From contig CAVSIB010000016.1 in NCBI GenBank assembly GCA_963727835.1, forward strand, positions 1 through 64,000: 64,000 nt of DNA, read 5' to 3'. The notes beneath the pieces are model-generated. The model ran no database searches, was not told where the DNA came from, and saw nothing but the letters and a program-made list of their open reading frames with translations. The stretch's first letter is position 1, and each line of letters begins with the position of its first letter. The translations under genes were made by a program, and so were the position numbers. The stretch comes from G026625185 sp963727835. Its GTDB lineage: Bacteria; Desulfobacterota; WTBG01; JAGOGO01. This document shows, piece after piece, positions 10,043 through 19,733 of the stretch.

Positions 10043-10949
10043 TTATAAAACTGATGGTTTGTCTGACGCTTTTATAACCACATTCAACGGAGGCGCTTCG
10101 CCCTGTTTGTCTTTTCCCAGGTATAAGGTGAGATGGGGGAAGGGGATCTCGATGTTTTTTTCATCAAATTTCATCTTAAGCCGCCGGTTAAATTCTCGAG
10201 CTACACGCCATTGCTTACTGGGTTTGGTTTTGGTGCGCGCTTTAATGATAACCGAGGAATCCCCGAATTTATCCAATCCCAGAATCTCAATCGGTTCGAA
10301 AATATCATCGTGATATGTCAGGATCAGAACGAAGAACTTCATCTACTCCCTTGATTACTTCGAAAACCTCATCAACATCCTCACGATAAGCAACGCCGAT
10401 CTCAAATAGAAAACAAGAATAATCCTTGGTCTTGTTTGTAACAAGGTTTATTTGTCCGTTAGGAATGTAATGGACATTGCCCGATATATCTCGGAGTATG
10501 GTCATCCGTAAATTGATCTTTTCCACCACTCCATCTTTCCCCGCAATTTCAATCACATCGCCCACCCGAATTTGATCTTCAAAGAGGATAAAAAATCCAC
10601 TAATGATATCTTTGACCAAACTTTGGGCGCCAATCCCAACCGACAAACCAACAACCCCCGCTGCGGTTAGCACCGGGCCGATGGCAATTCCCACCTCCCC
10701 CATAATCATAATAGTCGCAACCATAATGATAACAACATCGAAAAAATGCTGGATAACGGAACCCAGGGTTTCAGTCCGTTTTTGAAATTCGGTATCGTCT
10801 TTGCGTTGCTGAACTACTGAAAATAAACGGCGTGACAAGATTTTCGCCGCCTTAAGGGCAATGAGCGCTAAAACAATAATTAAAAGAATTCGTACTCCAT
10901 GAGAAAGCAACCACGAAACAATTTCTTTAAGATAAACATTAATATCCAT
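10043..10949 (-). CDS. mscS: MscS-family mechanosensitive ion channel (one frameshift)
   Basis: ATG 10949 has AAGGAGT a few bases upstream. Three hydrophobic segments are followed by the pore helix GVVGLSVGIGAQSLVKDIISGFFILFEDQ (seen here as GLSVGIGAQSLVKDI and ISGFFILFED), RVGDVIEIAG, and IPNGQI, which are the classic MscS TM3 and beta-domain motifs. The C-terminal domain continues in a second frame with IFEPIEILGLDKFGDSSV, KQWRVAREFNRRLK and NIEIPFPH. The break is near 10320, where DEVLRSDPDIS should run into DDIFEPIE. About 302 residues in total. The channel would sit in the inner membrane and release solutes on osmotic downshock. It follows malQ on the same strand with 63 bases between them. 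Confidence 0.88.
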
Positions 10950-11012
10950 GCATGACTCCTTGGCTATTAAAAAACAGAGGATGATCAATAAAAAAAAGAT
11001 CTCATCTCGATC

Positions 11013-12506
11013 TTAAGCCCGACCATAAATCTCAGTCATTTCCCGGAGACTTTTTGCCAGTGACGGGTTTACGTGATTCGGTAAAAGTTTCCATTCCCAG
11101 TTGCCGGTCAGCGTTGCTGGTGTATTCATGCGGGCTTCTTCGCCTAAACCCAAGATGTCCTGCATGGGAATTATGATAGCATTGGCGGGTGACATCATTA
11201 AGAGCCGAATCATTTCCCAGTGAAGCTCATCGATGGGAACGTCACGCCCCAAATACTGGAACAACCTTTTTTTGTCTTCAGGAGTCGCTTCCGTGTCAAA
11301 CCAACCACGGATCGTATTGTTATCATGAGTGCCCGTATAGGCAACACAGTTTTGGGGAAGGTTGTGGGGAATGTAAGGATTGAAGGGCAAATCCTTTCCA
11401 AAAGCAAAAAGAAGAATTTTCATGCCCGGAAACTCAAAGTAATGCATAATCTCTCTTACATCCGGAGTAATGATCCCGAGATCTTCAGCGATAATCGGCA
11501 GGCACGCAAATTTTCTCGTTAACTGGGTAAAAAAATCCATTGCCGGAGCTTCCTCCCATCGCCCATTGACAGCAGTTGTTTCTTCCGCAGGGATTTCCCA
11601 ATAACCTTTAAAACCCCGGAAGTGATCGATGCGAATAAAATCAAATTTTTTTAAATTATAAGCAATCCTCTCAATCCACCAGACATATCCTTTTTGCTTA
11701 AGCACGTCCCAGTTATAGATCGGATTACCCCAGCGCTGGCCGGTCTTACTAAAATAATCAGGGGGGACACCAGCAACAACAAAGGGGCGCTTGTTTTCGT
11801 CAAGCTTGAAGAATTCGGGATGGCTCCATACATCAGCACTATCATGTTGGACATAAATCGGAATATCACCAATAACCTGAATGTTCTTCTGGCAACAATA
11901 TTCTTTGAGCGCGCTCCACTGTTTGAAAAAAATGTATTGGAGAAATTTTTCGCAATTAATGGTATCGATAAGGTCGTGTTCAGCTAATCGAAGAGCCACT
12001 GGGTTTCTATCCCGCAGGTCTCGCGGCCACTCATTCCATGCCCTTCCCTCACACTGTAATTTGAGCGCCGCAAAAAGAGAAAAGTCATTAAGCCACGGAC
12101 TTTCTTGCACACAAAATCGTTCGTAATCATCATCCCGTTTAGTTTTAAACCGTTCGTAGGCCTTATGAAAAAGGATCCCTTTAAAATCAATCACCCCTTG
12201 ATAATCAACCTTATTGCTCGGAAAATCCGGCAGAGGCTCATAGTCACTTTTGTCGAGCAACCCTTCCTTTACCAAAAGCGAAAGACTAATGAACAAAGGA
12301 TGCCCCGCAAAAGCTGAGGTGCTGTGATAAGGAGAATTATAGTATACTGGCGCAGTGGGATTGATGGGAAGAAGCTGCCAGAAGCTTTGTTTTGATTCAA
12401 CCAGAAAATCGACAAAACGATACGCTTCGGGCCCCAGATCACCAATGCCAAAAGGGGAAGGAAGAGAGGATATGTGGAAAAGGATTCCGCTTCCTCGGCG
12501 CTTCAT
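11013..12506 (-). CDS. malQ: 4-alpha-glucanotransferase (amylomaltase)
   Basis: 497 residues, intact, the usual length for bacterial MalQ (GH77). Motifs include GILFHISSLPSPFGIGDLG at the N-terminus, QVIGDIPIYV, FDFIRIDHFRGF with the nucleophile Asp, PIIAEDLGIITPDV with the acid/base Glu, and VAYTGTHDNNTIRGW with the third carboxylate. It moves glucan chains between 1,4-linked acceptors in the cytoplasm. It lies 32 bases after the GH57 gene and in one minus-strand series with glgB, so it most likely takes part in glycogen synthesis or breakdown. Confidence 0.95.
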   Translation of the reverse strand: MKRRGSGILFHISSLPSPFGIGDLGPEAYRFVDFLVESKQSFWQLLPINPTAPVYYNSPYHSTSAFAGHPLFISLSLLVKEGLLDKSDYEPLPDFPSNKVDYQGVIDFKGILFHKAYERFKTKRDDDYERFCVQESPWLNDFSLFAALKLQCEGRAWNEWPRDLRDRNPVALRLAEHDLIDTINCEKFLQYIFFKQWSALKEYCCQKNIQVIGDIPIYVQHDSADVWSHPEFFKLDENKRPFVVAGVPPDYFSKTGQRWGNPIYNWDVLKQKGYVWWIERIAYNLKKFDFIRIDHFRGFKGYWEIPAEETTAVNGRWEEAPAMDFFTQLTRKFACLPIIAEDLGIITPDVREIMHYFEFPGMKILLFAFGKDLPFNPYIPHNLPQNCVAYTGTHDNNTIRGWFDTEATPEDKKRLFQYLGRDVPIDELHWEMIRLLMMSPANAIIIPMQDILGLGEEARMNTPATLTGNWEWKLLPNHVNPSLAKSLREMTEIYGRA

Positions 12507-12538
12507 AGTAATTTTTTCCTCATAACATTTCCACTCAC

Positions 12539-14962
12539 TTAGTGCACTAAAAGTGAGAGTTTTTCACACAAGGAGGTAAAAATGCGCTCCCATTCTTGAA
12601 CGCTTTTATACTGCTTTTCTTTTTCGTGTACGGTGGGATAAAGGTTCTGAAGTAAATCATAAAAAAGGTTCTGGATCTTCCACAGGGTTACGGTAAAGGG
12701 TACCAAGGGCAACAGGTTTAAACCAGTATCCAATTTTTTGAGGGAAGAAACCTCAAGAGGGTTTTTAGAAATCAGTTCAGCCATCCCGTCGAGGTTTTTC
12801 CTTAACGAATATTCCAAGGCTTCTAAATAAAGAGTTATCCCTTCTATTTTGGCTTCCTCAAGGAGAGCTTTGATAACTTTTGGATTGAGATCTTCATTTT
12901 CGAGAGCCTGACGAAGACTTTCATTTAAAACCAGCTCTGCCGCCATATAAAGGGCCTTGGGTGCGGGGATGCCGGCATCTTTAAGAAAACGCATCAAAGG
13001 CACATGGTTCTCATAGAGATCGCGATAGTGAGACTCCGCATCAGCTAACGTTGCCCCCAGAATCGAGTCCAAGACCTTCCGCTGTTCATCCCGGAAAAGA
13101 GACCTCAGGGAATAGATTGAAGTCCCTAAATATTTATCTAATACCCGAACCACTTCCGGTAAATTCCCGCGCTTAAAGGCATCAAATGCCTCTTGTACCA
13201 AAGCCTGATAGATGCCCTCTTCTTGGTATTCCCGCACCCCACAGCTTAAATTGTGATCCCCAAAATGAATAACCCCAAAGCTCAAGCGGGCTTTTTCGTT
13301 GGTTATCTCAGAAGCAATCCACGCGTTGCCTATCACGAGCTTTGCCTTCCCCGCTTCTAAGGTTTGGTAATCCTCTTGTTCGGCAGTAAAACAAAAAATG
13401 GTGGCCTTTTCCGGGTAATCGTTAAAAAGAGAGCTAATGGCGTAATGAGCACCGACCTTCTCCAGATTGACCACCGAAGGTTTTATAATTTTATCATAGA
13501 TGCGCCGGCCATCTCCAAATTCGGGAAGATTGCTGGTGGCCTGAGATAATAAGGGGAGAAAACGGGGTTCCAAGTTATAACCAAAAAGTTCTTTTGCGAG
13601 CTGAAGCACCCGTGCAGCATAAGAGAGGTTTTGGAGAGTTTCGATTCCGGTGAGTTCATCAAAAAACCAGCCACAGCTGGTGTACATCAACATAGCGTGG
13701 CGCTCAAGTCCCATGAGCTTACGCACGGTAATTATTTCAGCATTATCCAGAGCATGAAGCGCGTGCCGGTTTAAGAAGTTTTCAATATTTTTCGGCGATC
13801 GGTCAAGTACTATGTGAATATAGTCATTTCGAGCTTCCCAGGGGTCTTTTAAGAGTGCAAGCGCCTTTTTTTCAAAAGCGGCTTCCATAGCGTCCCGAAG
13901 CCAGTCAAGACTATCACGCAAAGGCGTTCTCCACGCCTGACTCCATCCGGCATGTCCACCAACGTTACACCCGCAGTTGCTTCGCCAGCGTTCCACTCCA
14001 TGGGTACAGCTCCACGAGGTATTTTCATAAATTTCCACCTCAAAAAAAGGCGGGCACTTCTCCAAATACTCTCCATAGTTGGTAAGGCGAGCAATCTTTT
14101 TCGTCTCAATATAGTTTAAAGCATACGCTAAAGCCATGTCTCCGAAACGGTGGTGGTGGCCATAGGTTTCCCCGTCCGTGGCGATATGAACGATTTGTGG
14201 CCAGGTTCGCGATTCGGAAAATCCGCTCATGAGCCTCTGAATAAATGCTTCCCCTTTACCAAGGAGGTTTTCAAAAGCAACCGCCCGGGATATTGGTCCA
14301 TCGTAAAAGAAAAGCGAAATATCTCGACCGGAAGGCAAGCGAAGCTTATAGGCCATTGTTGGATCAATTTTACTTCCCCCCACATCCTGCCATTTGATAG
14401 ACCCGATAGGTCGTATGCGTCGTGCCTGATGAGGGGCAAGGATGGTAAAACGGATACCAAGTTGGGATAAGATGTCGAGTGTTTCCAGATCAACTGCGGT
14501 TTCCGGAAGCCACATCCCTTCCGGCTTTCGCTCAAAGCGATATTCAAAATCCCGAATGCCCCAGATGATCTGGGTGTACTTATCCCGGTGGTTAGCGAGG
14601 GGAAGGATCATGTGATTATACGCCTGAGCTAAGGCAGAGCCATGACCGGAGTAATTTTTCTGACTCTCTTTATCTGCCTCCAAGAGAGACTGGTACAAAT
14701 CGGGCGCATTTTTTTCTATCCAGGAAATCAGAGTCGGACCAAAATTAAAGCTGATTTTGGAATAGTTATTGGCGATCTGAACAATTTGGTTTTTTTCATC
14801 CAAGATTCGAGACCGGGCATTCGGTGCGTAGCACTCAGCAGTCACCTTTTGGTTCCAGTCATGATAGGGATGGGCTGAATCCTGAACCTCAACTGTCTCT
14901 AGCCAAGGATTCTCACGGGGCGGCTGATAAAAATGCCCATGGATGCAAATATATCGTTCCAT
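12539..14962 (-). CDS. GH57 glycoside hydrolase-like protein with DUF3536 domain
   Basis: 807 residues, intact. The N-terminus ICIHGHFYQPPRENPW is the first GH57 motif (HxHxxQP type). Further on come GMWLPETAVD, VHIATDGETYGHHHRFGD (the Asp equivalent of the GH57 catalytic acid), and SCTHGVERWRSNCGCN. The C-terminal 400 residues correspond to the DUF3536 region. Family members lie beside glycogen genes and are thought to act on alpha-glucans; the exact reaction is not established. It sits between glgB (96 bases upstream) and malQ, so all three probably form one transcription unit. Confidence 0.88.
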   Translation of the reverse strand: MERYICIHGHFYQPPRENPWLETVEVQDSAHPYHDWNQKVTAECYAPNARSRILDEKNQIVQIANNYSKISFNFGPTLISWIEKNAPDLYQSLLEADKESQKNYSGHGSALAQAYNHMILPLANHRDKYTQIIWGIRDFEYRFERKPEGMWLPETAVDLETLDILSQLGIRFTILAPHQARRIRPIGSIKWQDVGGSKIDPTMAYKLRLPSGRDISLFFYDGPISRAVAFENLLGKGEAFIQRLMSGFSESRTWPQIVHIATDGETYGHHHRFGDMALAYALNYIETKKIARLTNYGEYLEKCPPFFEVEIYENTSWSCTHGVERWRSNCGCNVGGHAGWSQAWRTPLRDSLDWLRDAMEAAFEKKALALLKDPWEARNDYIHIVLDRSPKNIENFLNRHALHALDNAEIITVRKLMGLERHAMLMYTSCGWFFDELTGIETLQNLSYAARVLQLAKELFGYNLEPRFLPLLSQATSNLPEFGDGRRIYDKIIKPSVVNLEKVGAHYAISSLFNDYPEKATIFCFTAEQEDYQTLEAGKAKLVIGNAWIASEITNEKARLSFGVIHFGDHNLSCGVREYQEEGIYQALVQEAFDAFKRGNLPEVVRVLDKYLGTSIYSLRSLFRDEQRKVLDSILGATLADAESHYRDLYENHVPLMRFLKDAGIPAPKALYMAAELVLNESLRQALENEDLNPKVIKALLEEAKIEGITLYLEALEYSLRKNLDGMAELISKNPLEVSSLKKLDTGLNLLPLVPFTVTLWKIQNLFYDLLQNLYPTVHEKEKQYKSVQEWERIFTSLCEKLSLLVH

Positions 14963-15058
14963 GAATGCTAACCTTTATTGGAAAAAATTCTCAAGAAAGA
15001 CTCACCCTTTGCCTTTACTCACATGTGACCGTTAACGCGTCGTATTCAGTTTCACTCA

Positions 15059-17006
15059 TCATAGGTGACTTTTGTTCCGTAAGAATACAACACCGAGAGG
15101 AGGTAGCGTAAGGTTGAGTGAATATGGCTGCCCGTGAACCGAGAGGGGTACAGCCTCTACACCCCCACTGTTTCCCTGCCCGCTTCCGCCATATTCAAGC
15201 GCATCACTATTGAGCACCTCTTGCCAAAAACCTCCTTGGGGCGCTCCCACCTGATAGTGGAAGCGGGGGACAGGGGTAAAATTGCAGAGAACCATTACCA
15301 TGTCATGAGTGGAGCGGCCTTGACGTACCAGGCTCACAGTACTACTTTCACTATCTTGACAGTCAATCCAGGCAAACCCAGCAGGGTCAAAGTCAAGCTC
15401 ATAGAGAACCGGTTCACTCCGGTAAAGATGGTTTAAGTCCTTAACCCACAGTTTTAACCCGCTATGAGGCCCATACTGTAACAGGTGCCAATCAAGGCTT
15501 ACCTCATGATACCACTCGTTCCACTGCCCAAACTCCCCACCCATAAAAAGGAGCTTTTTCCCCGGCTGAGCGTACATATATCCAAAAAGAAGCCTAAGTT
15601 AGCAAATTTCTGCCAGTCATCCCCCGGCATCTTATTTAAAAGCGAACCCTTACCATGCACCACTTCATCATGAGAAAGGGGAAGGATAAAATTCTCATGA
15701 AAAGCATAGAGCATCCGGAAGGTGAGCTGGTTATGATGATACTTTCGATGAATCGGGTCCTTGGTCATATACACTAACGTGTCATGCATCCAGCCCATAT
15801 CCCACTTCATGCCAAAACCCAGTCCTCCCAGATAGGTGGGCCGTGAAACCATGGGCCAGTCGGTTGATTCCTCAGCCATCGTCTGCACCTGAGGAAAATC
15901 CTTATACACTACTTCATTAAAACGCCGTAAAAACAAAATTGCCTCGAGATTTTCCCTTCCTCCGTACTGGTTGGGAATCCACTCCCCTTCGTTTCCGGGA
16001 GTAATCGAGGTAGAGCATGGACGCTACCGCATCCACGCGAAGACCATCTGCATGGTATTTCTCTAACCAGAAGAAGGCGCTGCTCAAAAGAAAACTTCGT
16101 ACCTCATTGCGTCCGTAGTTAAAAATGAAGCTTTCCCAGTCTGGGTGAAACCCTTTACGAGCGTCTGCATGTTCATAAAGGTGCGTCCCATCAAAAAAAC
16201 CGAGACCATGCTCATCAGTGGGGAAATGTGCAGGCACCCAGTCCATGATCACCCCGATACCGTTTTGGTGTAAGCAGTCGATCAGGTACATGAGGTCCTG
16301 GGGAGTTCCATAGCGGCTCGTGGGAGCAAAATATCCCGTAGTTTGGTAGCCCCAGGAGCCATAAAACGGATGTTCCATCACCGGGAGAAACTCCACATGG
16401 GTAAATCCCATGTGCTTTACGTATTCCGCAAGCTGTCGGGGCGATTTCCCGGTAGGTAAGAGAACGATTTCCTTCTTCCGGCACGCGCATCCACGAACCG
16501 AGATGTACCTCATAAATAGCCATGGGGGCATCAGGTGCATTATGGCCTTGTCTTTTTTCCATCCATACTTGGTCGTCCCACGCGTATTCTAAATCCCAAA
16601 CAATAGAACCAGTCTTAGGAGAAATTTCATGGTAGAGGGCAAAAGGATCAGTTTTGTCCACCTTATAGCCATGATAGCAAGAGATGATGTGGTATTTGTA
16701 CGTGTCACCTTTTCCTACGCCGGGGACGAATCCTTCCCAGATCCCTGACTGGCCATGGGGTACGAGGGGATGGGTTGATTTGTTCCAGTCATTAAAGTCC
16801 CCCATAACAGAGACCTGCTCTGCATCCGGAGCCCACACTGAAAAACAGGTGCCTTCTCTGCCATCTTTATTGAGAGGATGCGCTCCCATTTTCTCATAAA
16901 GCCGAAAATGGCTACCCTCATTAAAGAGGTAGCGGTCATCATCAGAGAACAACCTGAAATCGTATGATACTGGTGCTGGAGTTTTTTCTTTTCCTTTTAG
17001 AGCCAC
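15059..17006 (-). CDS. glgB: 1,4-alpha-glucan branching enzyme (three frameshifts)
   Basis: The start is placed at GTG 17006 because GGGAAGAAAAA precedes it and the reading VALKGKEK leads straight into LFSDDDRYLFNEGSHFRLYE, the normal GlgB N-terminus; it overlaps the end of corA. Domains in order: CBM48 (SVWAPDAEQVSVMGDFNDW), the GH13 barrel with HADGLRVDAVASMLYLDYSR (nucleophile Asp), TMAEESTDWP (acid/base Glu) and LPLSHDEVVHGKGSLL, and the C-terminal beta domain ending in PPLGVVFLRNKSHL. Frame changes occur near 16450, 16003 and 15598; repaired length is about 648 residues, normal for the family. It makes 1,6 branches in glycogen. First gene of the glucan block. Confidence 0.88.
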
Positions 17007-17386
17007 TTTTTCTTCCCAAAATAGGTTAGCATTCCAAGGGCAACAACTACCATGACCCCCCAAATCGCGAAATATCCCCAAGACCATTCGAGTTCGGGCA
17101 TATACTTAAAATTCATCCCATAAACGCCAACAATAAACGTTAAGGGAATAAATATAGTGGCAATAACGGTTAATACCTTCATCACCTCATTCATTTTATT
17201 GCTCACACTGGAAAGGTAAATATCAAGCATTCCTCGACCCCTGTGACTTCCCTCTCCTGAAAAATTTTTTCATCATACTCGATAATGCTTATTCTGGTTT
17301 TTTCCACCCTTTTTTCCCCAATGTGAAAGAGGGTTCCGGGAAGAGAGCCCAATTTTTTTTGATCGTTTTTTCATTAATCGCGGCAT
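16997..17386 (-). pseudogene. corA: CorA magnesium/cobalt transporter with large internal deletion
   Basis: From ATG 17386 (GGGAG 10 bases upstream) the minus strand reads MPRLMKKRSKKIGL, then after one indel PGTLFHIGEKRVEKTRISI and IEYDEKIFQEREVTGVEEC, which is the first 60 or so residues of CorA. It then passes directly, in another frame, to LDIYLSSVSNKMNEVMKV and the two C-terminal membrane helices with the hallmark GMN (FIVGVYGMNFKYMP) and ends at TAA 16997. About 200 residues of the cytoplasmic funnel between these parts are missing. CorA is normally about 320-350 residues. The product cannot make the normal pentameric channel. An assembly collapse is the alternative explanation. Confidence 0.8.
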
Positions 17387-17415
17387 TAGTGATACTCCCA
17401 AAAGGATCTGGATAT

Positions 17416-17457
17416 GCTTTTTGCTTTTTGCTTTTTGCTTTTTGCTTTTTGCTTTTT
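17416..17457. repeat. Heptanucleotide tandem repeat (GCTTTTT)x6
   Basis: Six exact copies of GCTTTTT in a row lie between the divergent corA relic (start 17386) and pncA relic (start 17618). The array is 30 bases upstream of the corA start and so in its promoter region; copy number could affect spacing of promoter elements. Confidence 0.95.
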
Positions 17458-17617
17458 TATTAATATGTTAGAAAAGGAAAAATGTCAAGCTTAGGGATGT
17501 CTCTTTATTTTTTTCATTTTATCAGCTACAATTTTTATAGCACCGTGTTCGGCAAAAAACTTTTTCTATGAGGGCGGCTAACATTTTAAAGAATAACACT
17601 ATTTTTAAAGGAATACA

Positions 17618-18246
17618 ATGAAAACCGGCGTTATTGTGACCGATATCCAAGGAGATTTTACGGAACTTAAGCATGGTTCCCTGGCAGTAAAAGGTACTGA
17701 TCAGCGCTTTATTAATAAAGTGCTGGCAGCGACCAAAATGTTGAAAGAAAAAGGGGTCGCCATTTTTGCCACCCAAGACTGGCACCCCAGCAATCATATC
17801 TCTTTTTTCACCACCTATACGGGTAAAAAGCCTTTGAAGTAATTTCCCGCAACGGGAAGGAGCAGGTTCTTTGGCCTCCTCATTGTGTGCAGGGTTCTGA
17901 AGGAGCAAAGATATTACTTGACGAAAAATTGTTCGATGCCATCGTGGACAAAGGCACGGAGGTTGAGTTTGAGAGTTATTCCGGATTTCATGATGATGGA
18001 GGCAACCAGACCACCCTCCACCACATCCTCCAGGCAGGAGGTATCGAACGCGTCATTCTTTGCGGCATTGCCACTGACTATTGTGTGCGAGCTAGTTCGC
18101 TAGATGCGGTAGCGCTCGGTTATCGAGTCGTGATGATTAAAGATTTAAGCTGAGGAGTTGTTCCGGAAACAACGAATCATGTTCTTGAGGAAATGAAGCA
18201 GCGCGGAGTGATAGTAATCGATACTTTGAGTAAAGAAGAGATTTAA
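17618..18246 (+). pseudogene. pncA: Nicotinamidase/isochorismatase-family hydrolase, broken
   Basis: ATG 17618 follows AAGGA. MKTGVIVTDIQGDF carries the catalytic Asp and ATQDWHPSNHISF the metal-binding DxH of nicotinamidases. The frame shifts near 17835: the text AFEVISRNGKEQVLWPPHCV continues the protein in a new frame, then CGIATDYCVRASSLDA holds the catalytic Cys. At 18151-18153 a TGA replaces what is usually Arg in KDLSRGV (a CGA-to-TGA change), after which the same frame runs on as GVVPETTNHVLEEMKQRGV to TAA 18246. Repaired length is about 209 residues, normal for PncA, which turns nicotinamide into nicotinate for NAD salvage. One indel plus one nonsense change make decay likely. Confidence 0.75.
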
Positions 18247-18262
18247 ATAAAAAGCATTGATG

Positions 18263-18304
18263 AACTCACCTATCCATCGGTGTGAGCCGATGGATAGGTG
18301 AGTT
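18263..18304. terminator. 18-bp perfect inverted repeat between convergent pncA and adk
   Basis: AACTCACCTATCCATCGG at 18263-18280 pairs perfectly with 18287-18304 around the six-base loop TGTGAG. It lies between the ends of two convergent genes, where a bidirectional terminator is expected. On the minus strand a CTTTTTATTT tract follows about 12 bases after the stem; on the plus strand there is no T run. The stem is long for a simple terminator. Confidence 0.6.
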
Positions 18305-18341
18305 GGTGTCATACGGAGAAATTAAAATATTTTTTGTTCTG

Positions 18342-18989
18342 TTACTTCTTTAAAGACTTTTTAATGCCCTCGACTGTTTCCTGACTGCTCAATGAGGTAA
18401 AATCTTTTATCATCCCTTCCTTTCGATAAAAACCAATAAGCGGCGCAGTCTTCTGGTTGTAAGTTTCCAGCCGGTTGAGGATTGCTTCCTCAGTCTCATC
18501 ATCCCGCTGAATGGTTGGGCTCCCGCATTTTTTGCAGGTTCCGTCCGGTTTGGGGGTATTGCTCTTGATATTGTAAATTTCCTGGCAGGAGGCATTGGAA
18601 CAGGTCCGGCGGGTGGTGAGCCGGTCCAGAATAACCTCTCTCGGTATATCCAGATTGACCACCAAATCAAGGGTAATGGATAGCTTTGTCAGGAGCTTCT
18701 TGAGTTCCTCTGCCTGAGGAATAGTGCGGGGAAATCCGTCCAGAATGAAACCCTTTTGGCAATCAGGCTCTTGCAACCGGGCTTCCATAATACGCATAAT
18801 GATCGAGTCCGGGACAAGACCGCCGGCATCCATATATGCCTTGGCTTCTTTGCCTACCGGGGTTCCTGCTTTTACCGCCGCCCGAAGTATATCCCCAGTT
18901 GAAATCTGTACCGACCCGTCATAGTCAGTAAGAAGTTTAGCAATTGTACCTTTGCCCGCACCCGGGGCACCCAACAGTATAACCTTCAT
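18342..18989 (-). CDS. adk: Adenylate kinase, zinc-type long LID
   Basis: 215 residues. GAPGAGKGT is the P-loop, FILDGFPRT the conserved NMP/core motif, and the LID domain between about residues 125 and 160 has cysteines RRTCSNASC and CKKCG that would bind structural zinc; the first pair is spaced CX4C, not the usual CX2C. AAGGAGG lies 7 bases before the ATG. It converts ATP and AMP to two ADP in the cytoplasm. Usually adk sits between secY and map in ribosomal clusters; here it stands alone. Confidence 0.96.
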   Translation of the reverse strand: MKVILLGAPGAGKGTIAKLLTDYDGSVQISTGDILRAAVKAGTPVGKEAKAYMDAGGLVPDSIIMRIMEARLQEPDCQKGFILDGFPRTIPQAEELKKLLTKLSITLDLVVNLDIPREVILDRLTTRRTCSNASCQEIYNIKSNTPKPDGTCKKCGSPTIQRDDETEEAILNRLETYNQKTAPLIGFYRKEGMIKDFTSLSSQETVEGIKKSLKK

Positions 18990-19733
18990 AGCAACCTCCT
19001 TATAAGTAAATTATCGAATAATTTATTGGCTCAAAAAAAGGCACTATAAATGAAACTAACGTCCAGGTCAAGCAGGAAAAAAGAGGGTGGTTATTTTCAG
19101 TTCCAGGAAGGATGTCTCTTTCGAAGAAAAATGGAGAAATATGAAAAGCCCTTGAAATTTAAAAATGTTCAGAATATATTTATAAATCTTCACCACAATA
19201 AAAAACTTGTAGTGATGGAAAAAAATTAGGATGTGACGAAAAAAAACACCAAAACCAAATTCTGTTAATTGGTCTACGAAAAACAAAACTAATAATCTTC
19301 CAACAATTGAAAATTAAACAAAAAATGGTAAAATAATAACTATAAAAAAAGGGAAGATAACAGCCAACAATTGCCAAAAATAAATTACGAATAAAGTGGC
19401 AAAGATTTTGCATAGTTTTTCGGTTGATTTCTTATGAGTTTTATTGCCTAATTGCCGGCTTATATAAAAGAAGAATTGATATATTGTTACGCGGGGTGAA
19501 ACCGGACGACCGCTAGGTGTCGGAGGGGCCTTTGCAGGGAAGGCAAAAGGAAACAGTGAAAAAAAACCTTTTGAATCTGATGCATATGGCGGCTTAAAAA
19601 AATCATGTTGCTATTTTGAAATTAATATATTAGCTATCCCCATTTACGGGTTCTATGACATCTTAAAAAAATCAACGTGAATGGGCCTTAAATAATAAGG
19701 CTAACAATAATGAACATTTAAAGGAGACAACAC
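18990..19733. other. Long AT-rich intergenic region upstream of adk and pckG
   Basis: 744 bases, very rich in A and T from 19080 to 19440, where minus-strand open frames are low-complexity Phe/Ile/Tyr strings without support. It contains one compact GC-rich patch around 19490-19560, given separately, and AAGGAG 7 bases before the pckG start. Confidence 0.5.
19490..19560 (+). ncRNA. Candidate structured leader RNA upstream of pckG
   Basis: A GC-rich island in very AT-rich surroundings, about 175 bases before pckG. CCGGACGACC at 19502-19511 can pair with GGTGTCGG at 19516-19523 across a GCTA loop with two bulged G; GCCTT at 19528-19532 pairs with AAGGC at 19540-19544. It is followed by A-rich sequence. 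I cannot match it to a named riboswitch. It could also be a relic of a mobile RNA or just local composition. Confidence 0.3.

Noticed and set aside
3356..18153. Reassignment of TGA to an amino acid
   Set aside because: TGA sits inside tatA and pncA, but intact genes end in TGA at the expected length (Smr protein, SspB-like protein, transketolase C-subunit, hydrolase at 52152). Nonsense mutation or error explains the internal ones.
19068..19413. Minus-strand Phe/Ile-rich frames in the AT-rich gap
   Set aside because: Low-complexity text with no ribosome site; expected by chance in such composition.
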